Shown in pieces: positions 18,338 through 26,676 of a stretch of 64,000 nt of DNA. The DNA comes from Mesorhizobium sp. M2D.F.Ca.ET.226.01.1.1 (GTDB lineage: Bacteria > Pseudomonadota > Alphaproteobacteria > Rhizobiales > Rhizobiaceae). The stretch spans positions 62,001 to 126,000 of the forward strand of contig NZ_RZOY02000007.1 in the NCBI RefSeq assembly GCF_004022705.2, in the 5' to 3' direction. The position numbers and the translations under genes were made by a program. Positions within the stretch are counted from its first letter, which is position 1. Every line of letters starts with the position of its first letter. Under the pieces are notes generated by a model. The model was not told where the DNA came from, did no database searches, and worked only from the letters and a program-made list of their open reading frames with translations.

Positions 18338-18394
18338 GACCTTTCAGCCATTTAGCACCAGCCGCACTGAAACCGATGGCGATGGGCAAAGGCA

Positions 18395-18882
18395 ATGACC
18401 GACACCAGTCAATGGCCGGCGGTCCCGGTCTATAAGCCTCGTGACTATCTCCGCATCCTGGAGCTTTCAGCAACCGGCGATCTGCCGGCGACCTGGGAGG
18501 ATTGGTGGGAGCTTTTCAAGCGTCCGACGCTGAGCAGCGCCGCCGCGGCTCGCCCGCAATCAGGGTAAAGATCCATGCCGGCAAATTCAAAGCCTGGCTT
18601 CAGGCCAACTCGCGTTCGTCGTCGGAACAGACCCGGCAGCAATTCGCTCAGCAACGGCTGGATATGAAACGAGCCCGGCGGGCAGAGCGTCGAATTCCGA
18701 AACTGCCCTCGCCTCCGTCTTGGGGGCAAGCGCCGGCCCTTCCATCACATCGGATTCATCGACCGTTAGAGATACTCGCCTATCTCCTGTTGGCCATCGC
18801 AATCGGTTCCGTCCTGGTGGCCATTTGGGATGGCTGGCGCGGCTGGAGTTTACGTGAGTTACCCGATTGGCCACTCCCCTAA
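18395..18882 (+). pseudogene. Small hypothetical gene, probably frameshifted
   Basis: Two overlapping frames look like one gene. The first runs from ATG 18395 (MTDTSQWPAVPVYKPRDYLR) to TAA 18566-18568 and contains TWEDWWELFKR. The second, in another frame, is open across 18502-18882 and continues with RVKIHAGKFKAWLQANS and EQTRQQFAQQRL. A WxxWW stretch followed by a basic strand and a KAWLQ helix is a layout I associate with rhizobial hypothetical proteins of about 90-130 residues. A net shift near 18510-18540 would join them. The second frame ends with an extra membrane-like segment (ILAYLLLAIAIGSVLVAIW). Two separate tiny genes cannot be excluded. Confidence 0.45.
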
Positions 18883-19067
18883 GCGGTGCGCTGCCGTGCT
18901 GCAGCTACGCCGCGCGATCCTGAACAATGGTCGGTCAGCTGCCATCGAGGAGATTCAGCCTGCCCTCTCGAAGCGGAAACGCGCCGTTAACGTCGTTGGC
19001 AGTCGCCGGCAGCCGACTGCAGCTCGAAAGTGTAGGGTTCAGCCGGCTCCCAACGGTGGAGGCGCGA

Positions 19068-19319
19068 ATGAACCTGCTTCGAACAGCGCTCCTGTGCGGG
19101 GCAATGACCGGCCTCGTGGGGTTGCAGCCCGTCCGCGCCGAGGATCAGCCTGCCCAGCCGAATGAGCCGGCAACTCAACAGCGCCCGGCCATTCACTGCC
19201 AGGGGCAGAATTGTTTGCCGCCGAAGGACGACCCGGCCCTGGAGTGCAAAGGGCAGGATTGCACGCCGGCTCCGGCGACCGACCAGCCGGCCGGCCCGGT
19301 GATTGAAAAGGTCAAGTAA
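19068..19319 (+). CDS. Small secreted protein with two CxGQxC motifs
   Basis: An 83-residue protein. The signal peptide is MNLLRTALLCGAMTGLVGLQ with likely cleavage after PVRA. The mature part is Pro/Gln/Asp rich and carries two copies of a six-residue Cys motif, CQGQNC and CKGQDC, about 18 residues apart. No known domain was recognised. ATG 19068 follows GGAGG at 5-6 nt, a strong initiation signal, and the upstream in-frame extension is rejected. The function is unknown; paired cysteines suggest disulfides or metal binding in the periplasm (inference). Confidence 0.7.
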   Translation: MNLLRTALLCGAMTGLVGLQPVRAEDQPAQPNEPATQQRPAIHCQGQNCLPPKDDPALECKGQDCTPAPATDQPAGPVIEKVK

Positions 19320-19381
19320 GCAAGGTCGGCGTCCTCGGCGCCGAGCGGTCAGCTTAACCCGCCATCGATTCCGTCCTGTAA

Positions 19382-19519
19382 AGCCGCGTCTCGATCGCCA
19401 CCGACTGTATGGCCCTCAACAAGGCGCTTGGTGGCGGCTGGGACGGCGCGGTCGACACTGCCAGGCCCGAAATCGTCGATGTTGCCAGCGGCCCGCGGCT
19501 GGCGACAAAGACCCAGTAA
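19382..19519 (+). pseudogene. C-terminal remnant of a NodT/OprM-type efflux outer-membrane protein
   Basis: In this frame the DNA encodes SRVSIATDCMALNKALGGGWD followed by about 24 residues and a TAA at 19517-19519. The sequence ATDCxALxKALGGGW is the characteristic end of RND efflux outer-membrane lipoproteins of the NodT family. A stop (TAA 19379-19381) lies immediately upstream, and the rest of the roughly 480-residue protein is absent. It is a relic of a deleted gene in the 314 bp gap between the CxGQxC protein and the beta-hydroxylase; nothing else is seen there. Confidence 0.6.
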
Positions 19520-19633
19520 GCGGCGAGCTGACTATGTCGATTCTGCTGTTGACAGCCCGAACAAATCTCCGTGAGTCATGGCCGCAAGCAATCAGCCACT
19601 ATATAACAATAACAACGGCTTCGAGGTAATGAG

Positions 19634-20320
19634 ATGTCAGGCGCCTACGATCTGGGAACCAATCTTGTCCGCCGAATCTACGAAAAGCGCATAGATGCGC
19701 CGGCGATCCTTGATGCCGGAACGCATTTTCCCAATGCGGCGAAGTTCACCGCCGCCTGGCAGGACATCCGCGACGAGGCGCTGGCGGCGAAGCTGAACAA
19801 GGCGCCGCGCTTCCACGACATCATGCCGGAGCAGGCCGACATCTCCGCCAATGACGGCCTCGACTGGCGCATGTTCGTGCTCAAGGCCTATGACATGACG
19901 GTGCCGGAAAACCTCGCGCGCATGCCGGTGCTGAGCCGGCTGCTCACCGAATGCCCCGAGGTCAAATCGGCGGCCGTCTCATTTCTCGCTCCGCGCAAGC
20001 ATATCCCCGCCCATCGCGGCCCCTTTCGCGGCATCATGCGCTTCCATCTGGGCCTGGTCATTCCGAAACAACAGGACGGCCGGCCGGCAACGATCATGAT
20101 GATCAATCACGAGGAACGGCGCATTGCCGATGGCGAATGCATGCTGTGGGACGACACGTTCGAGCACGAAGTCATGAACAACTCCGACCAGCCGCGCGTC
20201 GCGCTCCTCCTCGATGTCTGGCGCCCGAAGATGCCGCTCGACATGGAAATACTGTCGCGCGTGATCGTGCGCGGCGTGCAGGTCGGCATGCGCTACCGGG
20301 GCGTGTCTTTCGGCGGGTGA
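19634..20320 (+). CDS. Aspartyl/asparaginyl beta-hydroxylase domain protein (LpxO-like)
   Basis: A 228-residue Fe(II)/2-oxoglutarate oxygenase of the Asp_Arg_Hydrox family. The metal ligands are seen as H127 in HIPAHRGPFRG and H178 in DDTFEHEVMN; the 2-oxoglutarate-binding Arg is likely R188 in QPRVALLLDVWRP. Members include LpxO, which hydroxylates lipid A acyl chains, and peptide hydroxylases. No membrane segment is obvious, so the substrate remains open. GAGG lies 7 nt before ATG 19634. Confidence 0.88.
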   Translation: MSGAYDLGTNLVRRIYEKRIDAPAILDAGTHFPNAAKFTAAWQDIRDEALAAKLNKAPRFHDIMPEQADISANDGLDWRMFVLKAYDMTVPENLARMPVLSRLLTECPEVKSAAVSFLAPRKHIPAHRGPFRGIMRFHLGLVIPKQQDGRPATIMMINHEERRIADGECMLWDDTFEHEVMNNSDQPRVALLLDVWRPKMPLDMEILSRVIVRGVQVGMRYRGVSFGG

Positions 20321-20335
20321 AAGCTGCGATCGGGT

Positions 20336-20641
20336 CTACGCCCGCGCCTCGCGATACGTCCCTGCCCCGCCGCCACGCTTGCCGGGAAACATCGCGTCCC
20401 TCGCCAGCAGGCCGCTGACACGGCAGAAAGCCGCGAAGGCGCGGCAGGCTTCCTCGGTGCTGGTGATATCGACCGTCGCTCCGAAGCAGGCGTTGAACGC
20501 GGCCTCGTAGAGCTTGCCTTGCCTGCGCTTCGGCCAGTCCTGCAGGAAATCGAGCGCCTGCTCGGCGCTGTAGATTTCCTCGACGGGCAGGCCGGGCGCG
20601 GGCGTGATGCGCACCGGCACCTCGAATTGCAGTCTGTCCAT
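20336..20641 (-). CDS. DUF982 domain-containing protein
   Basis: A 101-residue protein with the DUF982 pattern common in rhizobia: an N-terminal strand (RLQFEVPVRIT), EIYSAEQALDFLQDWP, and a helix with KLYEAAFNACFGATV. The function of the family is unknown. The start at 20641 was chosen because relatives begin just before this strand; an upstream Met (20674) is in frame. It is convergent with the beta-hydroxylase gene, with 15 bp between stops. Confidence 0.8.
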   Translation of the reverse strand: MDRLQFEVPVRITPAPGLPVEEIYSAEQALDFLQDWPKRRQGKLYEAAFNACFGATVDITSTEEACRAFAAFCRVSGLLARDAMFPGKRGGGAGTYREARA

Positions 20642-20824
20642 TCCCTGTCTCCCGAACTGGCGCAGCCCCGGCAACGCCGCTCGTTGTGAAAAGTTGCTTT
20701 GACGGCCTTCTGACCCAGGAATGTGACCTCAGTGCGGTGAAGAATCGCCTTACAGGTGCGGAGGATCGGACAAGGCGATGCAACCCGCATCGCCCTGCCC
20801 CATGCCCTGTTCCCTGTGACGCCG

Positions 20825-21061
20825 CTACTGGTTGGCCGGATCCGTCTCGGCGTCATAGGCCATGCGCGTGACCAGCATCAGCAGATAGGCGGACGGCGCT
20901 GCGAACAGTGCGCCGAGCACCATCGCCGCCGTTCCTTCCATACGAAGGGTAGCGGCGACGGCCCAGTAGACGGTGCCGATGCAGATGATCGCCTGGACTG
21001 CCAGAAAGGAGGCCGCCGCGGCCGCCCGCGTCAGTGTCTTGAACGTCTTGATGCGTTGCAT
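20825..21061 (-). CDS. Small two-helix membrane protein
   Basis: A 78-residue product with two hydrophobic segments, about residues 13-35 (AAASFLAVQAIICIGTVYWA) and 42-65 (TAAMVLGALFAAPSAYLLML). It has a basic N-terminus (MQRIKTFKTLTR) and an acidic C-terminus. The long open frame upstream of M1 is Arg-rich shadow sequence and is rejected. No family was recognised. It may be an inner-membrane accessory protein. Confidence 0.6.
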   Translation of the reverse strand: MQRIKTFKTLTRAAAAASFLAVQAIICIGTVYWAVAATLRMEGTAAMVLGALFAAPSAYLLMLVTRMAYDAETDPANQ

Positions 21062-21173
21062 TGAATGATATCCGAACTGCGCGCACACGACCGACGGACG
21101 GCCAGCGGCCGTCGCCGGATCGCGACGCGATGAAAAGGTTTTTGGTTTGAGTGCCGCGCCTTGCGGCCGAGCC

Positions 21174-21569
21174 TTATGCGGCAGGTGGCGCGCGCGGCTG
21201 GTTGGTGCGCGAAGCCGTTGCGCTTGCCGATGCGGCCGCGGCGCCCATCTCGGCCGGCAAAGCCTGGCCGACAATCAGAAAATCGGATGCGGGCGCGAGC
21301 GCGCCCGGATTGCCGTTGACGAGCTTTACGGGGAGCGGCCGGCTGGCCCGAACCTCAAGCGCCTGCGCCTTGCCGGTTGTTCTGAGCAGCGCGATCGTGT
21401 CACCCTGGCGGGCGGCGCTGATGCTTGAGCCACCCTGGAGCGAGACGGCCGACGCGGAAATTTCGGCCTGAGCGAAGCTCAGCAGCGCGAGCATCAGCAG
21501 CGCCATCAGGCCCGCGCAGGCGCTCCTGACAGACGGCAGCTTCGATCTTTCGCGTTCAGGTGCCGCCAA
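21174..21569 (-). CDS. Hypothetical secreted protein
   Basis: A 131-residue protein with a clear signal peptide at about residues 17-35 (CAGLMALLMLALLSFAQAEI). The mature domain contains SLQGGSSISAARQGDTIALLR and PVKLVNGNPGALAP, short beta-rich segments, and ends in an Ala/Pro-rich tail. No family was recognised. It is divergent from map. Confidence 0.6.
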   Translation of the reverse strand: MAAPERERSKLPSVRSACAGLMALLMLALLSFAQAEISASAVSLQGGSSISAARQGDTIALLRTTGKAQALEVRASRPLPVKLVNGNPGALAPASDFLIVGQALPAEMGAAAASASATASRTNQPRAPPAA

Positions 21570-21738
21570 GGCAATCTCCCGATATCAGGACCCGCCCTAG
21601 CCCATGGGCCGGCCAAAGGAAAGCCGCAATGGACGCCGCGATCGCACTTCGTCCTTGAACCTTGCGGCTTCCGGTGCCAAATCTGGTGCAGATTTTCGCT
21701 CCCGGCTCCTGGGGGCCAACGCCGGCAAACGGACAAAA

Positions 21739-22566
21739 ATGGTTACCTATCTCGACGCCTCCACGGCCCCGCTTCGCAACACCGGCCAAATAAGGCTCTA
21801 TGGCGAGGAAGGCTTTGCCGGCATGCGCAAGGCATGCGACCTCACCGCGCGCTGCCTCGACGAGCTCGTTGCGATGGTGAAGCCCGGCGTGACGACCGAG
21901 GCGATCGACCGCTTCGTCTTCGAGTTCGGCATGGATCATGGCGCGCTGCCGGCAACGCTCAACTACCGCGGCTACACCAAGTCGTCCTGCACCTCGATCA
22001 ACCATGTCGTCTGCCATGGCATCCCCGACAACAAACCGCTGAAGGAAGGCGACATCGTCAACATCGACGTCACCTATATCCTCGACGGCTGGCACGGCGA
22101 TTCCTCGCGCATGTATCCGGTGGGCACGATCAAGCGTGCCGCCGAGCGCCTGCTCGAGGTGACCTATGAGTGCTTGATGCGCGGCATCGCCGCGATCAAG
22201 CCCGGTGCCCGCACCGGCGCCATCGGCGCCGCAATCCAGACCTATGCCGAGGCCGAGCGCTGCTCGGTGGTGCGCGACTTCTGCGGCCACGGCGTCGGCC
22301 AGCTTTTCCACGATGCGCCGAACATCCTGCACTACGGCACCGCCAACGAAGGCGTCGAAATGCGGCCGGGCATGATTTTCACCGTCGAGCCGATGATCAA
22401 TCTCGGCCGCCCGCATGTGAAGGTGCTCTCCGACGGCTGGACGGCAGTGACGCGAGACCGCTCGCTGTCGGCGCAATACGAGCACACGATCGGCGTCACC
22501 GACACCGGCTGTGAGATCTTCACCCTGTCGCCGAAAAAGCTCGACCGCCCCGGTTTGCCGGCCTAG
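21739..22566 (+). CDS. map: Type I methionine aminopeptidase
   Basis: Removes the initiator methionine from nascent proteins. The product is 275 residues with the five metal ligands in conserved context: two Asp in IVNIDVTYILDGWHGDSSRM, His in FCGHGVGQLFHD, Glu in FTVEPMI, and Glu in QYEHTIG. The start MVTYLDAST at 21739 gives the family length; the longer frame upstream is not supported. radC follows 30 bp downstream on the same strand. Confidence 0.96.
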   Translation: MVTYLDASTAPLRNTGQIRLYGEEGFAGMRKACDLTARCLDELVAMVKPGVTTEAIDRFVFEFGMDHGALPATLNYRGYTKSSCTSINHVVCHGIPDNKPLKEGDIVNIDVTYILDGWHGDSSRMYPVGTIKRAAERLLEVTYECLMRGIAAIKPGARTGAIGAAIQTYAEAERCSVVRDFCGHGVGQLFHDAPNILHYGTANEGVEMRPGMIFTVEPMINLGRPHVKVLSDGWTAVTRDRSLSAQYEHTIGVTDTGCEIFTLSPKKLDRPGLPA

Positions 22567-22596
22567 GCTTCACCCGAAGCCTTGGGGTGAGCAGGC

Positions 22597-23358
22597 ATGG
22601 GCAAAGTCGACGACGAGCGGGCGTTCTTTTCCGAAGCTTGGATCGAGCCACAAAAGCCCCTGAAAAAGGCAGCGGCGGTGGAAGAAAAGCCGCACTATCA
22701 CGGCCATCGCGACCGCCTGCGCGAACGCTTTACGGCTGGCGGTCCGGACGCCCTGCCCGACTATGAGCTGCTCGAGCTCCTGCTTTTCCGGCTCATCCCG
22801 CGCGTCGACACCAAGCCAATCGCCAAGGCGCTGATCGCCCGCTTCGGCTCGCTGGCCGAAGTGCTCGGCGCGCCGCCATCCCTGCTTGAGGAGGTCAAAG
22901 GCATCGGCCCGACGGTCGCGACCGACCTCAAGATCATCGCCGCCACTGCCCAGCGCATGGCGCGCGGCGAGGTGCGCGGCCGCGAAGTCCTGTCCAACTG
23001 GACGCAACTGCTCGACTATTGCCGCTCAGCCATGGCCTTCGAGGCCTGCGAACAGTTCCGCATCCTGTTCCTCGACAAGAAGAACGGGCTGATCGCGGAC
23101 GAGGTTCAGCAGACCGGCACCGTCGACCACACGCCGGTCTATCCGCGCGAGGTGGTGAAGCGCGCGCTCGAGCTCTCCGCCAGCGCCGTCATCCTGGTCC
23201 ACAACCATCCTTCGGGAGATCCCACACCTTCCCGCGCGGACATCGAGATGACCAAGCAGATCATCGATACGGCCAAGCCCCTCGGTATTTCCGTGCACGA
23301 CCACATCATCATCGGCCGCAAGGGCAACGCCTCGATGAAGGGCCTGCTGCTGATCTGA
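22597..23358 (+). CDS. radC: RadC family JAMM-domain protein
   Basis: A 253-residue protein. An N-terminal UBA/HhH-like region (GIGPTVATDLKIIAA) precedes the JAB/MPN+ domain with the metal motif HNHPSGDPTPSRAD. RadC was once thought to act in DNA repair, but its biochemical role is unsettled. The N-terminal roughly 30 residues (AFFSEAWIEPQKPLKKAA) are variable. It is directly downstream of map, as in related genomes. Confidence 0.94.
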   Translation: MGKVDDERAFFSEAWIEPQKPLKKAAAVEEKPHYHGHRDRLRERFTAGGPDALPDYELLELLLFRLIPRVDTKPIAKALIARFGSLAEVLGAPPSLLEEVKGIGPTVATDLKIIAATAQRMARGEVRGREVLSNWTQLLDYCRSAMAFEACEQFRILFLDKKNGLIADEVQQTGTVDHTPVYPREVVKRALELSASAVILVHNHPSGDPTPSRADIEMTKQIIDTAKPLGISVHDHIIIGRKGNASMKGLLLI

Positions 23359-23379
23359 AAATAGGAAGACCGACATGCT

Positions 23380-23805
23380 TCAACTCCGGCCCGCCGCACT
23401 ATCGCGGCGGGCCCTGTCGATTCGGAACTTCATATTGAAGGTCGCGTTGACAGACTGGTCGGAGAGATCGTAGCCGAACCGCCCGTTATGGGAGACGCCG
23501 AGCGTCGCGTACGGCGTGATCGCACAATCGAAACCGGCTTCGAGCACAGCCGCGTTGCGCGCGATCGGAACACCGCCAACGTCGAAAGCGTCGCCGCCTC
23601 CGGCAAAACGCATTACGGCGAGCGGCGTTACATCGCCGAAGGCATGACGCCAGCCGGCCATGCCCTTCGCGATCAGCGTGGCCCCGCCGAGATCGAAGGT
23701 GGTCGAGGTGCGCAGGCCAGTGTGGGAAGTTCGCATCGGTTTTGGCCGAAGCGCCGGTAAACGCGGCCGCCCCGCCCGCTCGGTGAAGCCGCTCGTGCTC
23801 GGCAA
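23380..23805 (-). pseudogene. C-terminal remnant of an autotransporter beta-barrel protein
   Basis: From about 23730 down to 23425 the minus strand encodes a typical autotransporter barrel end: LRTSTTFDLGGATLIAKG, GWRHAFGDVTPLAVMRFAGG, AVLEAGFDCAITPYATLGVS, ending NATFNMKF. The passenger and most of the barrel are missing. The frame does not stop after the expected terminal Phe; the next codon is CGA, one base from TGA, and translation would run 14 more residues through a hairpin. The N-terminal roughly 25 codons do not resemble the family. It is a decayed remnant. Confidence 0.6.
23388..23413. terminator. Strong hairpin after radC / in the autotransporter remnant tail
   Basis: GGCCCGCCGC and GCGGCGGGCC pair perfectly around the loop ACTATC. 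It lies 30 bp after the radC stop, and also just past the point where the autotransporter remnant should have ended on the opposite strand. There is no T-run on either side, so it may be a bidirectional, weak or relic terminator. Confidence 0.5.
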
Positions 23806-23869
23806 ACCATCGTCTTTTTAGGGCCGGTACCGTTCGAGGAACGTAATCAGGTGGCGACCGTTCCTGTCC

Positions 23870-24766
23870 ATGTCGCTCGATCCCGATCGCCTGCTAAAGA
23901 CAACGACCGATGTGCTGGAGGTCGCGTTCCTTCAGGGTGGAGACGCGAATGGCAAGATCGCGTTGTTGCTCCATGGCTGGCCGGATGACGCTACGACGTG
24001 GACTTCCGTCGCCAGTGAGCTCTCCAAGGTTGGAGTGCGGACGATCATGCCCTGGCTTCGAGGCTTCGGACAAACTCGTTTCCTGTCGCCTTCGACCCAC
24101 CGCGACGGCCGAACAGAGGCTCTCGCGCAAGATGCGCTCGATCTGATGGATGCGCTGAAGATCGAGCGTTTCTCGGTCATTGGGCATGATTGGGGCGCGC
24201 GCGTTGCCTATGCCCTTGCGGCGGTCGTTCCCGAACGACTGGAAAGCGTAACTGCGCTTTCTCTGGGCTATTCGCCTCGCGGCGCCTTTCCGGTGCCGCC
24301 GTTCAGGCAATCGCGCGCCTGGTGGTATCAATGGTTCATGTCGGTCGACCGTGGCGCTGAGGCGGTCGCCGAAGACCCGCGCGGCTTTGCTCGCATCATG
24401 TGGGAAACATGGAGTCCGCAAGGCTGGTTCGACGAGAAGACGTTCGAGATGGTGGCGCGAAGCTTCGAAAATCCGGACTGGCTTGCGATCACCTTAAGCA
24501 ATTATCGAGGCCGATGGCGCGACGAGCCGCGTGATCCGCGTTACGATCCACTGCATCAGAAAATCGCATCGACGGAACAACTTGGCGTTCCAACCCTAAT
24601 GATCCAGGGCGGAGCTGACGGCACCGTGCTCGCCAAGAGCACTGAGGGCAAGGACAAATATTTCACCGGGAGCTATCGGCGTATCGTCCTGGACGACGTC
24701 GGACATTTTCCCACGCGCGAGGCCCCGGCCGCCGTTGCCGGCGCGATCATGGAGCACCTGTCGTGA
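23870..24766 (+). CDS. Alpha/beta hydrolase (epoxide hydrolase / dehalogenase-like)
   Basis: A 298-residue hydrolase with an Asp nucleophile, as in epoxide hydrolases and haloalkane dehalogenases. The oxyanion motif H35-G-W-P38 and the nucleophile elbow G105-H-D107-W-G109 are clear, and the catalytic His lies in DVGHFPTREAP near the C-terminus. A cap region spans about 130-215. No signal peptide is seen. The natural substrate is unknown. ATG 23870 has no strong ribosome site. It is convergent with the broken hydrolase gene. Confidence 0.88.
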   Translation: MSLDPDRLLKTTTDVLEVAFLQGGDANGKIALLLHGWPDDATTWTSVASELSKVGVRTIMPWLRGFGQTRFLSPSTHRDGRTEALAQDALDLMDALKIERFSVIGHDWGARVAYALAAVVPERLESVTALSLGYSPRGAFPVPPFRQSRAWWYQWFMSVDRGAEAVAEDPRGFARIMWETWSPQGWFDEKTFEMVARSFENPDWLAITLSNYRGRWRDEPRDPRYDPLHQKIASTEQLGVPTLMIQGGADGTVLAKSTEGKDKYFTGSYRRIVLDDVGHFPTREAPAAVAGAIMEHLS

Positions 24767-24824
24767 CCGCTGGGCGATCAACCATCGAAGAACGGCTTGT
24801 CGCGCGTGGCATTGCAAGACCATC

Positions 24825-25675
24825 CTAGGCTCCTAGCCTTGCTCGGAAGTCGCACAGCGCCCGGATAAACCCTGCGGGGGCCTCGATTGGCAGCAATTCC
24901 CCGCTGCCTTCGATGATCCGGCTGTCCACATTCGCCGCGCCGGCCGCCTTCAGGCCATCAACGTAGGGTTCGATCGGCCGCTTGTCAGCGTCGCCGCGCG
25001 CATAGAGCAGCGGTTTTTCAATGCGTGCAGGTTTTGCATTGTGGCGGGCGTCGGCCGCCATCGCGCGATACCAGTCGAAACCAGCCTTGAGTGAATCGGG
25101 GCGGCTATAGGCAACGGCGAATCGATCGCGCAGCGCTTGCGAAATGCGCTTCGGCACAGCTGCGAGGACGTCGTGGAAGAAATCGAAATACGCGCGCTCA
25201 CGAGCCGTGACCAAAGTTTCCGGCAAGTCCACCACGTTGTGAAACGCGAAATGCCAGATGCGCGGATCGGCAAGAAGCTTCTCCCATGGGTCAAGACCAG
25301 GAATGACCGTGTTCATCACCACGGCGGCTTTGATCGTTCGCTATGATCTCGCGCGGCTGCAAAAGCGATCATCCCGCCTACGTCGAGGCCAGCGATGAGG
25401 ATGTCCCGAGCGTCGACGCTTTCGGCAGCTTCAAGCACGATATCGGCGAGAACTGTCTTCTCGGCGGAGGGCGGCGCGCCATAGGAGTCGCCGATATTCG
25501 GCAAGTCGGGCGCAAGCACGTGGAAATCAACGCTCAGCGCGTCAAGGACACCGTCATAAAGCGCCCGCGAATGCGGCCAGCCGTGCAGGAGAACGAGCGC
25601 CGGCTTCTGAGCATCGCCGGCCCTGCTCGCCGCAATATTCAAGCGACCGACGGGGATCGTGAGGCGCTCGGCCAT
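24825..25675 (-). pseudogene. Alpha/beta hydrolase gene broken by a single frameshift
   Basis: Two frames together make one hydrolase of about 283 residues. The first (25675 to about 25335) has LLHGWPHSRALYDGV and AGLDVGGMIAFAAARDHSER, then runs out of frame. The second (about 25335 to 24825) continues with IKAAVVMNTVIPGLDPWEK through cap and C-terminal parts to RALCDFRARLGA. One missing base near 25335 would restore SER-IKAAVV, a typical joint after the nucleophile elbow. The expected catalytic His is not conserved: the C-terminal segment reads GSGELLPIEAP where GSGH is usual, so even the intact ancestor may have been inactive. A sequencing error is the main alternative. Confidence 0.8.
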
Positions 25676-25679
25676 CGCG

Positions 25680-26654
25680 CTAGCGGGACTGAACCGCGAG
25701 CGCTACCTTGCCCAGATGATGCCGCTCGACCGCACGGTGCGCTTCGGCCGCTTCACCGAGGGGGTATTTGGCGGCGACATGCACGGTGAACGGCCCCATC
25801 TCGATCAGGCGATTGAGCCGTTCGAAAAGTTCGGGTTCCGCGCGCCCGTCATAGGCTTCGAGATGCACGCCGGCGCGCGCTTTTGGTTCGGGCGCCACGC
25901 CGTTCGGGTACGCCGCGCGCCCGCTCTTGCGGATGGCTTTCAACACCGCCTCCAACCCATCGCTATTTGCAGTGATGAGGACCGCATCGAGCCCGTCGGG
26001 TGCGAATTCGCGCACAGCGGTTTCGACTTCGGATGAATGACCGTCGATTGCGGCGTCCGCGCCGAGGTGGCGCGCAAGCGCGACGCCATCCTCTCCAGAG
26101 GCGATCGCGAGCACGTCTGCGCCCATGCGTTTGGCCAGCTGGAGCGCGATATGGCCAATGCCGCCACTCGCGCCAAAGATGCCCAACTTCTCGCCAGGCT
26201 TGAGGCCGAGCGTTTCAAGCCCGGTCAGGGCGGTCAACGCATCGGCCGGCATCGCGCCCGCTTGCTCGAGATCGAGGCCGTCGGGCACTGGGGCGGCGTG
26301 GCGGGCTTTCAGCCGCGCATACTCAGCATAGAAGCCGTTCTTGGCGATGTCGGGATCGTAGCCGTAAACCTTGTCGCCTTCGCGAAAGCTCTTCACTCGC
26401 TCTCCAGTCGCAATGACCGTGCCCGCGCCGTCCACCCCGAGAACAAATGGAAAGGAAGGCCTGTCTTCCTTCGTCGCTTCGAAATACTCACCTTCCCGAA
26501 GTGATGGATCCCACGGCCCGACGCTTGCGGTGTCGACGCGGATCAGCACTTCGTCAGCCTTGGGTTCGGGTACTGGGAGCGTGTGGAGCGCGATCTCATC
26601 CGCGCCGCCGAAGCGGTCGATCGCCGCTGCTTGCATTCTGTTTGCGCGCGCCAT
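25680..26654 (-). CDS. NADP-dependent zinc-less alcohol dehydrogenase / quinone oxidoreductase family
   Basis: A 324-residue MDR-superfamily reductase. The N-terminal GroES-like domain shows FPFVLGVDGAGTVIATGERV, and the Rossmann motif GIFGASGGIGHIALQLAK begins near residue 150. The zinc-binding cysteines of true alcohol dehydrogenases are absent, so it fits the quinone-oxidoreductase group. The start at 26654 (MARANRMQAAAIDRFGG) follows AAGG; the longer frame is not supported. It lies 22 bp after the SDR gene and 4 bp before the broken hydrolase, forming a three-gene operon. Confidence 0.88.
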   Translation of the reverse strand: MARANRMQAAAIDRFGGADEIALHTLPVPEPKADEVLIRVDTASVGPWDPSLREGEYFEATKEDRPSFPFVLGVDGAGTVIATGERVKSFREGDKVYGYDPDIAKNGFYAEYARLKARHAAPVPDGLDLEQAGAMPADALTALTGLETLGLKPGEKLGIFGASGGIGHIALQLAKRMGADVLAIASGEDGVALARHLGADAAIDGHSSEVETAVREFAPDGLDAVLITANSDGLEAVLKAIRKSGRAAYPNGVAPEPKARAGVHLEAYDGRAEPELFERLNRLIEMGPFTVHVAAKYPLGEAAEAHRAVERHHLGKVALAVQSR

Positions 26655-26676
26655 GCCTTGGCCTTTCGCTTTCTCG

